From CAVVEQ01 sp963806635 (GTDB lineage: Bacteria > Chloroflexota > Anaerolineae > Anaerolineales > Anaerolineaceae): a stretch of DNA of 64,000 nt. A program made the translations under genes and the position numbers. Positions 17,301 through 25,584 of this stretch are shown one piece after another (the stretch's first letter is position 1; each line of letters begins with the position of its first letter). Where the stretch lies: contig CAWDZA010000015.1 of assembly GCA_963806635.1 (NCBI GenBank), forward strand, positions 1,575,967 to 1,639,966. The letters are read 5' to 3'. The notes under the pieces are model-generated. The model saw only the letters and a program-made list of their open reading frames with translations. It made no database searches and had not been told where the DNA came from.

Positions 17301-18160
17301 TTAGCTTTCAGGAACAAAACCTATTGTCTCTAAAACTTTCTGCCCATCTGGGGATAGTACAAAATCGATAAATGATTCTGCGCCAGTTCAGGGTTGGCAC
17401 TGGTTTTCACGAGCAGCGATCGGATAAACGCCAGGATATTCAGGGCTCAGCGGGATTACGAAAGCCTCAACTTTTCCCTGCAGTCTCCTCGGTAGGCGTC
17501 GCTTAAAAAGACAACCCCGCGTCTGCTTCCCAGACGATCCACTTTAGCCACCAGCCGTTTGACATCGTGCTTTCATAGGAGACTACGATGGTTTTGTACG
17601 ACATTCTCGTTAGCTGACCCGGGTCGGAAACGCGGCTGCTTTTTCGGAATTGGATCGGAATGCTCACATACCCACCTGGGACCTTCCTTCGCGCCAATCA
17701 CCATTTTTACGCCGGGTTGTGCCAGGTCTTGAAGTTTTGACACCGAGCCGGATTATCCTTGGGCAAGGATCACTGCCAACCCGTTGCGTGCAAAGAGCTG
17801 GACATCTTCCTTATTGATCCGTCCGGAGGTGATCGCTTTGTCATGAATTTTTCGGCCGCGCAGGCAAACACATCGGCGGGGGCGCCCATGCCCGGATCTG
17901 CAGGGAAAGGTCATTCGCGTTTTGAAAATTGAAATTCACGACCATTCCGGGATGTTGAGCCTCAAACAACTTTCCAATTTCGGTGAAGGGTTGAGAAAGG
18001 GAGGATGCCGCGAACACCATGACAGTACTGGAATCCGGGATTTTACCCTCCTGTCGGGTTGCTGAAGAATGGCATATTCGGACGTCTGGCCTGGCTGGCT
18101 TATGCACCCGGCCAGTAAAAGAAACGTGACTGTTAAAATATTTTTGAACATTCTTCTCAT
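17301..18160 (-). pseudogene. modA: Molybdate-binding lipoprotein modA, multiply frameshifted
   Basis: The N-terminus has a signal peptide with lipobox Leu-Ala-Gly-Cys. In successive frames come Val-Phe-Ala-Ala-Ser-Ser-Leu-Ser-Gln-Pro-Phe-Thr-Glu-Ile-Gly, Phe-Asn-Phe-Gln-Asn-Ala-Asn-Asp-Leu, Pro-Gly-Gly-Tyr-Val-Ser-Ile-Pro, and finally Asp-Gly-Gln-Lys-Val-Leu-Glu-Thr-Ile-Gly-Phe before TAA at 17301. That order is ModA. I count at least four frame changes. The Ser-Ser of the oxyanion-binding site is kept. It lies upstream of modB and downstream of trmO on the same strand. Confidence 0.72.
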
Positions 18161-18232
18161 CTTTTTTTCGTTTTTTAGATTCCTTTCACCTGGGATGTGG
18201 GGGGCAAGGGCGAAAAGCGCTCCACCCAACTT

Positions 18233-18685
18233 TTAAACATACGCCCGCCTGCTGTACCAGCCGATGCGGTCCGCCTGGAAAACATCAAATTCCGGCACGT
18301 AAGGTTTTATGTCCAATAATGGAGACCCATCCAGCATATCCACCCCCTGGATTTTTAATCGATTCGCATCACATTGGATTAACCGAACGGTTGAGATCCC
18401 GATCGGGTTGGGCCTGCTTGGATAACGGGTGGCAAATACGCCATACTTGTTATTATCGAGGAATGGTTTTACTTTCAATTCTTTCGGTTTCTCTGCAAGA
18501 TGCCAGATATAAAGCAAAATCAGGTGGGAAAATTCCGCCACCCCATCAAGCCCTTCCGTGAAGTTCTCGAATACTTCAACCTCTCCGAAGGCAGTTGACC
18601 GGGAGGATTGAATGGGGGTTTCATCCTTTTTTTGGAAAGGCGTATGAATGATCCCGATTGCGTCCAATTTATATGGATTCATCAT
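18233..18685 (-). CDS. trmO: TrmO-like tRNA N6-methyltransferase (TsaA/YaeB family)
   Basis: The 150-residue beta-barrel protein has Ile-Gly-Ile-Ile-His-Thr-Pro-Phe near the N-terminus, Glu-Phe-Ser-His-Leu-Ile-Leu-Leu-Tyr and the signature Tyr-Pro-Ser-Arg-Pro-Asn-Pro-Ile-Gly-Ile-Ser-Thr-Val. TrmO adds a methyl group to t6A37 of certain tRNAs using SAM. It is complete, unlike modA and modB immediately downstream. TsaA-like genes are often found next to molybdate transport genes, so the grouping looks ancestral. Confidence 0.8.
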   Translation of the reverse strand: MMNPYKLDAIGIIHTPFQKKDETPIQSSRSTAFGEVEVFENFTEGLDGVAEFSHLILLYIWHLAEKPKELKVKPFLDNNKYGVFATRYPSRPNPIGISTVRLIQCDANRLKIQGVDMLDGSPLLDIKPYVPEFDVFQADRIGWYSRRAYV

Positions 18686-18774
18686 TTAGGTCTGGCTTTC
18701 TTTTTGTGGATTGCATCAGGTTCAACTTATCCGAATCAGATTCGCTTTAAGAAATTTAAAGGCAGGAATGATCA

Positions 18775-19344
18775 TCACCCTTGATCGCCCCCTTCGGAAT
18801 CTCCCAATATTTCCGGCAGCTCATCCAGCCAGTCGCGTGTTGCGCGAACCTGCCTCAGGCGGTAATCCAGTACCGCGCAGGTGAATTCATGACCTGGCAG
18901 GGTGTTTTCCATTTCAAGCAGCAGGGTTGTTTCCCAGCGCAGGCAGTTGGCCTTCTGCCGGTCAATCAGCCTTGTTGTTCTGGGGTCCTGGTCAAGCCTG
19001 TAAACGTAGTGCAGCTTTGCCATAAATTCCTGGCGCATAAAACGCTGGGATTCCACCGGCAGGTCCGCCCATTCTTCCAATCGCGTTTTTCCCAGGGGAC
19101 TCAATGTAAATTCACGGCGGTCAGGGCGGTTATCTCCGGGCAGCACCTGCCCCTCCAGCAGCCCCTGGGTTTCCAACTTTTCAAGCAGGGCATAAAGCTG
19201 GCTCTGGTTTAGCCGCCAGATCAATCCAATTCCTTCCAGGCGGATAAGCTCCTTGAAGATCTCATACCCATGCCGGGGCTTTTGGTCCACAAGGTCCAGA
19301 AGGATGAATTCAAGTGCCAGGGGGGATGCTCTCCGTGGGGACAT
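18775..19344 (-). CDS. PadR-family transcriptional regulator
   Basis: The 189-residue protein has the PadR winged helix at about 10-85: Phe-Ile-Leu-Leu-Asp-Leu-Val-Asp-Gln-Lys-Pro-Arg-His-Gly-Tyr-Glu-Ile-Phe-Lys-Glu-Leu, Leu-Tyr-Ala-Leu-Leu-Glu-Lys-Leu-Glu-Thr-Gln-Gly-Leu, and Arg-Arg-Glu-Phe-Thr-Leu-Ser-Pro-Leu-Gly. A C-terminal Vir_C-like helical part with dimerising Leu/Arg heptads follows. It is divergent from the Nudix-mscL-EamA set, and its start codon overlaps a palindrome, so autoregulation and control of the divergent genes are likely. Effector unknown. Confidence 0.8.
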   Translation of the reverse strand: MSPRRASPLALEFILLDLVDQKPRHGYEIFKELIRLEGIGLIWRLNQSQLYALLEKLETQGLLEGQVLPGDNRPDRREFTLSPLGKTRLEEWADLPVESQRFMRQEFMAKLHYVYRLDQDPRTTRLIDRQKANCLRWETTLLLEMENTLPGHEFTCAVLDYRLRQVRATRDWLDELPEILGDSEGGDQG

Positions 19345-19361
19345 ACTCTATTAATGAGTAT
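19343..19361. promoter_or_regulatory. Palindromic operator overlapping the padR start
   Basis: ATACTC at 19343-19348 and GAGTAT at 19356-19361 form an exact inverted repeat with a 7-base AT spacer. A further GAGTAT copy lies just to the right near 19371. It covers the ATG of padR and faces the divergent Nudix gene, a fitting site for PadR-type repression. Confidence 0.6.
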
Positions 19362-19428
19362 TATATCATGGAGTATTCCTAATTCAACTATACATGTCAG
19401 GTGTAAAATATTCCGCAGGGACAATAAA

Positions 19429-19878
19429 TTGGCCAAACCCAGGATTCGCAACCTCGCACTGTGCGTCTTCCGCCACCGCGGACGCATTCTTGTTGCCTGC
19501 CTGTATGACAAGACGAAAAACCAGGATTTTTACCGCCCCCTCGGCGGAGGCATCAAATTTGGTGAATCCGCGCAAGAAGCACTGGTACGCGAAATCCGCG
19601 AGGAGCTGGATTGCGAGATCGAGGAGATCTGCTTGTTGGGGGTGCTGGAGAATCGCTTCGTCTATGATGACCGGGCAGGGCATGAGATCCTCTTCGTTTT
19701 CGACGCGAAGTTCAAAGACCGCTCGCTCTATTCATTGAAGCACGTTCCTGCCCACGAAGGCGATGACCGGATGATCAAAACCAAATGGATCAATCCCGGC
19801 AGGAAAAACCGCAAAAAGCCGCTGTATCCGGAAGGAATGATCGAACTCCTGATAAACAGTAAGAAGAAAGGTGGCTGA
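19429..19878 (+). CDS. Nudix hydrolase
   Basis: The protein has 149 residues. The Nudix box is complete: Gly-Gly-Gly-Ile-Lys-Phe-Gly-Glu, then seven residues, Arg-Glu-Ile-Arg-Glu-Glu-Leu, which bind the metal for hydrolysis of a nucleoside diphosphate linked to another moiety. TTG 19429 is chosen because AGGG at 19417-19420 lies 8 bases upstream and family similarity begins right after it; an ATG further upstream (19354) would add unrelated residues. The stop lies 1 base before mscL ATG. Substrate cannot be told. Confidence 0.78.
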   Translation: MAKPRIRNLALCVFRHRGRILVACLYDKTKNQDFYRPLGGGIKFGESAQEALVREIREELDCEIEEICLLGVLENRFVYDDRAGHEILFVFDAKFKDRSLYSLKHVPAHEGDDRMIKTKWINPGRKNRKKPLYPEGMIELLINSKKKGG

Positions 19879-19879
19879 T

Positions 19880-20314
19880 ATGTTAAAGGAATTCAAAGCA
19901 TTTATCCTGCGCGGAAACGTTCTCGACCTGGCAGTCGGCTTCGTGATCGGCGCCGCGTTCGCCAAAATCGTCAGCTCGCTGGTCTCGGATATCATCATGC
20001 CTCCCATCGGTCTGTTGCTGGGTAATGTGGATTTCAGCAGCCTGTTTGTTCCGCTTTCCGGCGGGCCATACAAAACCCTGGCCGAAGCTCAGGCTGCCGG
20101 AGCCCCGACCCTGAACTATGGCCTATTCCTCAACAACATCATCGATTTCCTGATCATAGGCTTTGTCATTTTCCTGATAGTACGCCTGGCAAACAGATTA
20201 TTCACCAAACCCCCTGCGCCTGCCGAGCCGACCGAGAAGGATTGCCCCTTTTGCTTCACAAAGATCCCCATCCAGGCCACCCGCTGCCCGCACTGCACAT
20301 CCCACTTCCAGTAG
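19880..20314 (+). CDS. mscL: Large-conductance mechanosensitive channel with C-terminal zinc ribbon
   Basis: The protein has 144 residues. It begins Met-Leu-Lys-Glu-Phe-Lys-Ala-Phe-Ile-Leu-Arg-Gly-Asn-Val-Leu-Asp-Leu-Ala-Val-Gly, the MscL N-terminal helix and first transmembrane helix; the second helix is around 85-105. Pentamers open under membrane tension to release solutes. In place of the usual simple helical tail, the C-terminus ends in Cys-Pro-Phe-Cys and Cys-Pro-His-Cys, a zinc-ribbon-like pair. AAAGGTGG at 19866-19873 is the SD for ATG 19880. It is probably co-transcribed with the Nudix gene. Confidence 0.88.
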   Translation: MLKEFKAFILRGNVLDLAVGFVIGAAFAKIVSSLVSDIIMPPIGLLLGNVDFSSLFVPLSGGPYKTLAEAQAAGAPTLNYGLFLNNIIDFLIIGFVIFLIVRLANRLFTKPPAPAEPTEKDCPFCFTKIPIQATRCPHCTSHFQ

Positions 20315-20320
20315 CCGCTT

Positions 20321-21187
20321 TTGAATAAACGCCTTTCCTCCGATCTCACCCTCCTCCTCGTCGCCTTCATCTGGGGAACGGCTTTCGTCGTCCAGCGCAT
20401 CGCCATCGGGGGTCTTGGCGTCTTTCTCTTCAACGGGCTGCGCTTTCTGCTCGGCGCTTTGGTTCTGCTGCCCTTCATCAACTACCGTCAGAAACCCACC
20501 CGCAGGCAACTGAATTGGATCCTCGCCGCCGGAGCCATTCTGGTGATCGCAAGCAGCCTGCAGCAGGCCGGAATCCGCTACACCACCGCTGCCAATGCCG
20601 GCTTCATCACCGGTTTCTATGTGGTGCTCATCCCCATTATCCAGGCGCTCTTTCTTAAACGCCGGCCACCGCTGTACGTCTGGTTGTGCGCGATCGGCGC
20701 CTTCGTTGGAATTTATTTGCTCAGCACCGGAGCCAGCCTCACCTTCAACCAGGGGGATATCCTGGTCCTCATCGGCGCATTCTTCTGGGCGCTGCATGTG
20801 CTGGTCATTTCCGGTGCAGTACGCGAAACGCCGGTGCCACTCTTCTCCGCTGGGCAGTATGCCATTTGCGGAGCAGCCAGCCTGCTGATCGGATTTTTCC
20901 TGGAAGGCGGGCTGACCGCCAACATCCCCTCACTGGGCTGGACGGTGCTCTATGCCGGAATCCTCTCGGTTGGCGTGGCTTACACCCTGCAATCCTCGGC
21001 GCAAAGGCACTCGCCCCCGGCAGATGCAGCCATCATTCTTTCAATGGAGGCGGTCTTTGCCGCCCTTTTTGGTCATTTGTTTATCGGGGAGCAGTTCCAA
21101 CCCACGCAGCTCCTGGGCTGCGCGCTGATCTTGATCTGTATGATCGCTGTGCAGATCCTCTCCCTGCGCGCGGAACCAAAGGGGTAG
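20321..21187 (+). CDS. EamA/DMT-family transporter
   Basis: The 288-residue membrane protein contains two EamA repeats and about ten helices. Typical features are Phe-Ile-Trp-Gly-Thr-Ala-Phe-Val near residue 17 and Ser-Met-Glu-Ala-Val-Phe-Ala-Ala-Leu-Phe-Gly near 240. It starts with TTG 6 bases after mscL, and no good SD is visible, so translation may be coupled. DMT proteins export or exchange amino acids, nucleotides or other metabolites; the substrate is not evident. The stop abuts the convergent EamA gene with no gap. Confidence 0.82.
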   Translation: MNKRLSSDLTLLLVAFIWGTAFVVQRIAIGGLGVFLFNGLRFLLGALVLLPFINYRQKPTRRQLNWILAAGAILVIASSLQQAGIRYTTAANAGFITGFYVVLIPIIQALFLKRRPPLYVWLCAIGAFVGIYLLSTGASLTFNQGDILVLIGAFFWALHVLVISGAVRETPVPLFSAGQYAICGAASLLIGFFLEGGLTANIPSLGWTVLYAGILSVGVAYTLQSSAQRHSPPADAAIILSMEAVFAALFGHLFIGEQFQPTQLLGCALILICMIAVQILSLRAEPKG

Positions 21188-22093
21188 TTAACCGGCTGCC
21201 GCTTTTCCGGACTCAGCCTCGGATTTGGCCCGGGAAACGTTCAAAAGATAAATTCCTCCCAAAGCTGCCAGCCCGCCTGCGATCTGCCCGGCATTCAAGT
21301 TCTCCCCGAAGAGCGGAATGGCAAGCAGGGCAGTGATCACCGGCTGCAGAATGAGCGTGGGCGAGACCACAGAAGCTGGAAGATGACCCAGCGCGTAACT
21401 GATCCCGAAATATCCGCCCACCTGCGAGATCAACCCCGCCAGCAGAAACACACCCCAGGTAAGCGGCGGATAAGGTCCAAAGGAATTGCCCATCCCCAGG
21501 TTGATCAGGAACAGGAAGACGAACGCAAACAGATCCACCATGAAGATATAAATGATTGTCGTCAGCCGCGTGCGTGCCACCTGGGTTACCAGGAAGTACC
21601 CGGCGTAGAAAACGCTGGAAACGAGCGCCATGATATTGCCCTTGGCGGCTCCGCCCTCCCCAAAAATATTGGACCCCAGCACCGTGGCCGCCCCGGCGAA
21701 CGCCAGCACCAGCCCACCCCAGAACCCGGCGGTCATTTTTTCCTTCCATACAGTAATCGCGAAGATAGCCACCCATAATGGTGCCATATTGTTAAGCAGA
21801 GTGGCATTTGCGATGCGGGTGAAATCGAGCGAGGTGGAAAGCAGGGCGTTATCCAGCGCTGAAAACAGAGCTGTCGCCATCGGCAGCAGGATCAGGAATT
21901 TGAAACCCGGGTTGGGCGCATTTTTCCTCCTTGCCGCGAAGGGCAGCAGGAAAACCGTGGCCACCCCCATGCGGTAGAACTGGGTGATCGCCCCGGGCGC
22001 TTCTGACCAGCGGATGAAAAGCGTGGTGAAGCTGAGCGCCAGCACGCCGCCAGCCAGGGCCAGGTAAGGCAGAGTTTTCGAAGATCGATCCAT
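21188..22093 (-). CDS. EamA/DMT-family transporter
   Basis: The 301-residue protein has ten predicted helices in two EamA halves: Thr-Leu-Phe-Ile-Arg-Trp-Ser-Glu near 25 and Leu-Gln-Pro-Val-Ile-Thr-Ala-Leu-Leu-Ala near 250. It is not closely similar to the neighbouring EamA protein by eye. The two genes converge end to end. ATG 22093 is followed by a short polar segment and the first helix. Confidence 0.82.
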   Translation of the reverse strand: MDRSSKTLPYLALAGGVLALSFTTLFIRWSEAPGAITQFYRMGVATVFLLPFAARRKNAPNPGFKFLILLPMATALFSALDNALLSTSLDFTRIANATLLNNMAPLWVAIFAITVWKEKMTAGFWGGLVLAFAGAATVLGSNIFGEGGAAKGNIMALVSSVFYAGYFLVTQVARTRLTTIIYIFMVDLFAFVFLFLINLGMGNSFGPYPPLTWGVFLLAGLISQVGGYFGISYALGHLPASVVSPTLILQPVITALLAIPLFGENLNAGQIAGGLAALGGIYLLNVSRAKSEAESGKAAAG

Positions 22094-22174
22094 CTTGTTG
22101 AAGGCTAGATTTTAGCACACCCCCTTCCAGGATGGGATAGAATAGGATCACCTTCACATCGGGAGCAGCTGCGC

Positions 22175-23518
22175 ATGATTCCCTTTTTTCGATCGACGAA
22201 AAACTTAAAATCCATCTCCATCATCATGCTCGTCCTCGGGGGCAGTCTCCTCCTGGCAGGCTGCGCTGCCGATAGCACCCCGCTGGTTTATGGCGTCTGG
22301 GATCAGACCGATGCGCCGCTCAAAGCCATCCGCCGCGTCAACGCCGATGGTTCCGCCCCTGCCAGCGTCATCGAATCCACCACCGGGCTGGTGGTGCAGA
22401 AATATTCCAACCGGCACAACTACGCCAACCCGATCTCGCCGGACGGGAAATTCATGGCTGTTTACGCTCAGAACCAGGATAACAACTGGGAATTGAACCT
22501 GCTGCCCACCTCAGTGGAGAAGAGTGATCCGCTTTTTAAACATTCCATGGGCAGTCAACCCTCGCTCTCCATCTCCGGTTTTTCGCCGGATAGTCGCTAC
22601 TACGTTTTCACCGAGCAGGATTCCCAAAGCGGTTTGTTCACCATTCAGATCTACGACCTGCGCGCCAAAGCACTGCTCCCTCCCAAAAGCGGAGCCTTCT
22701 TTGCCGATTTCTTCCCAAACTCAAATGATTTGCTCTCTGTGGGAGTGGGTCCTACCGGCGAGATCGCTGGCGTTCAGCGGGTGGGTCTGCCTTCCCGCAC
22801 GGAGCAATCCATCTACAAGCCTCCCCAGGGCGAACAGATCGGCTTGCTGCTGATCAGCCCGGATGAAAAAAACCTGCTTGTCTATGACCTGGCCAAAGCC
22901 ACCCTAGATCAGGTCCCCCTGGATGGCAGCAAACGCACCACCCTCTACCAGTTCGGCGGGGATATCGGCGCCGCCTTCACCCCTGGTGCCGGCTATTTGG
23001 TGCTTACCGACCTCTCCCAGGCGGTGCAGCGCCTTGTCGTCTTCGATCCGCAATTCCGCGAGATCTACCGCCAGGATGGCGTCGGTTCGGGGACGCTCGC
23101 ATTCTCTGAGAATGGGAAAACCATCGCCTTCATGTCCGGCGCACCGGATGCCATGACCCTGAACACCCTAACCCTGGACCCCGTTACCAAGCCAGTCAAG
23201 ATCTCGGATGGCGGGGTGTACTATCAACCCCGCTTCTCCCCCGATGGCAGCCGGATTGTTTACATCGAATACAAAGGCCCTCAGGAAAAGACCGGTGAGC
23301 TGTATGTTTCCGGCACGGATGGCACCGGACGCAAGCTGCTGGATGCCGGGGTGACCTCCTTCACCTTCGGGGTCAACAACTCCCTGTTGTATTTCAAGTC
23401 GGATATTTCCGACGCAAAAAATCCCAAGACCTCGCTTTATCGCATTGGATTGGATGGGTCTGCGAAATCGCAGGTGGCCCAGCCAGAGCCTGGGTTCGCC
23501 GCCCTGCTGGATCAATAG
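22175..23518 (+). CDS. TolB-like beta-propeller lipoprotein
   Basis: The protein has 447 residues. The signal peptide ends Leu-Leu-Leu-Ala-Gly-Cys (Cys at about 30). Repeated blades of the WD40-like/TolB type follow, with Ser-Pro-Asp-Gly-Lys-Phe, Ser-Pro-Asp-Ser-Arg-Tyr, Ser-Glu-Asn-Gly-Lys-Thr and Ser-Pro-Asp-Gly-Ser-Arg-Ile-Val-Tyr. It is anchored on the outer face of the membrane. The same blade type forms the C-terminus of the protein kinase at 50.4-52.5 kb, so these propellers may recognise related ligands. Function unknown. A strong terminator follows. Confidence 0.72.
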   Translation: MIPFFRSTKNLKSISIIMLVLGGSLLLAGCAADSTPLVYGVWDQTDAPLKAIRRVNADGSAPASVIESTTGLVVQKYSNRHNYANPISPDGKFMAVYAQNQDNNWELNLLPTSVEKSDPLFKHSMGSQPSLSISGFSPDSRYYVFTEQDSQSGLFTIQIYDLRAKALLPPKSGAFFADFFPNSNDLLSVGVGPTGEIAGVQRVGLPSRTEQSIYKPPQGEQIGLLLISPDEKNLLVYDLAKATLDQVPLDGSKRTTLYQFGGDIGAAFTPGAGYLVLTDLSQAVQRLVVFDPQFREIYRQDGVGSGTLAFSENGKTIAFMSGAPDAMTLNTLTLDPVTKPVKISDGGVYYQPRFSPDGSRIVYIEYKGPQEKTGELYVSGTDGTGRKLLDAGVTSFTFGVNNSLLYFKSDISDAKNPKTSLYRIGLDGSAKSQVAQPEPGFAALLDQ

Positions 23519-23553
23519 CTTTTGTCTCTCCGACCTGGAATTATTTAAAACAA

Positions 23554-23585
23554 AAATGCTGCGCGGGTTGCGCAGCATTTTTTTG
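23554..23585. terminator. Bidirectional intrinsic terminator
   Basis: AAATGCTGCGC (23554-23564) pairs with GCGCAGCATTT (23570-23580) and is followed by a T-run. It serves the TolB-like gene and, with its A-tract on the left, the convergent SIMPL gene. Confidence 0.88.
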
Positions 23586-23596
23586 TGTGCTTGAAA

Positions 23597-24319
23597 CTAC
23601 TTCAATTCGTAGGTCACGTTTGCCGAAGCCGAGACTGACATCTGCCCGGAGGCGATGGGTACTGGCATGCTGGCCATATTAGCTGCGCCGCCACCCTTGC
23701 CGTCATAATACATAGGGGCTGGAGAGCTATTGGAATAAACATTGATGAATTGCACGGGCCCCAAAGTGGCACCCGCTGCCTTGGCAGCTTCCTCCGCCTG
23801 GGTTTGCGCACTCGCCATGGCTTTCGCCCGGGCTTCACTGAGGGCTTTTTCTTTATCGGTCACATCAAAAGAGATGCTGTTGATCGTGTTCGCCCCGTTT
23901 CGCACGGTGCTATCCAGGATCACGCCCAGCTTTGAAAGGTCACGGACGGTCACATAGACCGAATTATTAGCCGTGAAATAAGAGCGGGTTACGGTTCCAT
24001 CCGGACCATAATCCTGGCTGGGGTTGATATTGAACCCCGAAGTCTGGATATCTTTATCCTCCACACCCAGCTTCTTCAGGGAGTCGCGGATGCCCTGCGC
24101 GGCGGCAGTGTTCTTATCCAGTGCCTCGGTAACCGTATCTCCCTGGGTGGTAACTCCGATATTCACGTAAGCCAAATCGGGTGTGACGGACACCGTGCCA
24201 TCCCCATTCACATTGATCGTACGAAGCTGCGGTGTTGGGTTTGCCTGCACGGTCAGGCAGCCGGCCAGGGTAAAGATAAGCACGGCAGCCGTCAACAATA
24301 CTACTGAGATTCGTTTCAT
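23597..24319 (-). CDS. SIMPL-domain (DUF541) lipoprotein
   Basis: The protein has 240 residues. The signal peptide ends Leu-Ala-Gly-Cys (Cys at about 21). The DUF541/SIMPL fold begins Val-Asn-Gly-Asp-Gly-Thr-Val-Ser-Val-Thr-Pro-Asp, has Thr-Gln-Gly near 58 and Asp-Ile-Gln-Thr-Ser-Gly-Phe near 92, and ends with the usual beta strand Val-Ser-Ala-Ser-Ala-Asn-Val-Thr-Tyr. SIMPL proteins form oligomeric rings on the cell surface or in the periplasm; roles in stress and oxidative protection have been suggested. AGGAGGT lies 5 bases before ATG. It follows the envelope module on the same strand but is separated from it by a terminator. Confidence 0.85.
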   Translation of the reverse strand: MKRISVVLLTAAVLIFTLAGCLTVQANPTPQLRTINVNGDGTVSVTPDLAYVNIGVTTQGDTVTEALDKNTAAAQGIRDSLKKLGVEDKDIQTSGFNINPSQDYGPDGTVTRSYFTANNSVYVTVRDLSKLGVILDSTVRNGANTINSISFDVTDKEKALSEARAKAMASAQTQAEEAAKAAGATLGPVQFINVYSNSSPAPMYYDGKGGGAANMASMPVPIASGQMSVSASANVTYELK

Positions 24320-24496
24320 TTCTACCTCCTATCGGGTACTATACTGATTAGACGTTCCATGTTTGAAAAAGTTCCCGGAGATTTCCCGGATTTTCCTGAC
24401 TGAGATATTGTATTTTGATTTAAAACATGTTATTATATTTTCGTCCCTCCAACCGGTTGCCCCCCTCAACCGGTCGGGGGGATTACTTTTAAGAAA

Positions 24497-24524
24497 ACCC
24501 GGGGTTTCCCCCGGGTGATTTTTT
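24497..24524. terminator. Terminator after the five-gene envelope module
   Basis: ACCCGGGG (24497-24504) pairs with CCCCGGGT (24509-24516), with an A-tract to the left and a T-tract to the right, so it can work in both directions. A second palindrome, ACCGGTTG with CAACCGGT, lies just left of it at about 24452-24474. Confidence 0.75.
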
Positions 24525-24527
24525 CCG

Positions 24528-25583
24528 CTATGGCAGGTACTGGATGGTGACGAGCCCCACTGCTGCATCCACCTTCACCACCTGAACCTCGCTGGCAGTT
24601 GCCGCCTCCGGAGAGCTGACCACGCTGCCCGACCGGGTGAAATCAGATGGATAGGTGGGGATCGCCAGGGCAGTGCTCAGTTCAATGCGCACCGCGGCGT
24701 TTTGGGGCACCTGGATGACTGTTTGCCCCACCGCCTGGCTGATCTTGATAGTCTCCTTACCGTTTTCTGGCAGGATAACACTCGTCTGCCCCACACCAGA
24801 GGATAGTTCCAGGTTCTTGATCTGTAATCCGTCCAGGTTGAATTGCATGTTTCCCGCGCCCATTTCGGCTGAAACAACATACACAACCACGGGGTTCAGC
24901 TTGAGATCCCAGGTCAATGAACTGGTAACTCCGCTAAAGGGTGTGTAGGTACCCTGGGTGGTGTCGTTTATGTAAAAGCTGGCGCTTGTGCCGTCCACCT
25001 TTACCGAGCTTTGCACCTTACCTGTATCCGTAACACTGCCCTCGACCAGGTATTTCTCACCTGCTTCTCCGCCCACCAGCATTTCCCCCATGGGCATGGT
25101 CAGCGATCCGCTCGCATCGGTGGCACCGTTCCGTTCCAGCGCGATCGGCTGGGTCGCCGCTGATTGAAACGCGGGGTTATACCGCGCCACATAGAACGTC
25201 CCGGCAACCAGGGCCAACCCCACCACCAGACCCACCACCGCCGACCACACTCCGCGGTGATCAACGATCAGGTCAACACCCCAGGCGATCAGGAGCACCG
25301 GCCAGAATTTGATCAGCACGTCCAGCGCGGACATGGGCAGGTAACCAAAATTGCATCCCAGGAAGATAACGCCCAGCCCAATCCCCACCACCGGTCCGGC
25401 GTACCCGGAACGGTTTACCAGGCTATCGATCCCGCCGATGATGAACAGCAGCGGCCAAAGGTTAACGATCACTTCCCAGGTATCCCCGGAGATCGCCCCG
25501 GTGTTGTTGAGGAACAACACCACCCCAACCACGATCAGAAGTACCGGCCAAAAAATACTGTAGTGCCTTCGTTTATTTTCCAT
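24528..25583 (-). CDS. Membrane protein with LiaF/toastrack-like C-terminal domain
   Basis: The protein has 351 residues. Four or five N-terminal helices (about 8-140) carry the repeated Phe-Trp-Pro-Val-Leu-Leu-Ile-x-x-Gly pattern of DUF5668/LiaI-LiaF-like membrane regions. The extracytoplasmic C-terminal half is an all-beta domain with repeated Gly-Ala-Gly-x-Met-x-Phe, Gly-Val-Gly-Gln-Thr-Ser-Val-Ile-Leu and Ala-Val-Gly-Gln-Thr-Val-Ile turns, the toastrack (DUF2154-like) pattern. ATG 25583 is used because GGAGGAAA lies just upstream. LiaF-like proteins sense envelope stress or restrain a sensor kinase; no kinase is in this operon. It is the last gene of the module. Confidence 0.78.
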   Translation of the reverse strand: MENKRRHYSIFWPVLLIVVGVVLFLNNTGAISGDTWEVIVNLWPLLFIIGGIDSLVNRSGYAGPVVGIGLGVIFLGCNFGYLPMSALDVLIKFWPVLLIAWGVDLIVDHRGVWSAVVGLVVGLALVAGTFYVARYNPAFQSAATQPIALERNGATDASGSLTMPMGEMLVGGEAGEKYLVEGSVTDTGKVQSSVKVDGTSASFYINDTTQGTYTPFSGVTSSLTWDLKLNPVVVYVVSAEMGAGNMQFNLDGLQIKNLELSSGVGQTSVILPENGKETIKISQAVGQTVIQVPQNAAVRIELSTALAIPTYPSDFTRSGSVVSSPEAATASEVQVVKVDAAVGLVTIQYLP

Positions 25584-25584
25584 A

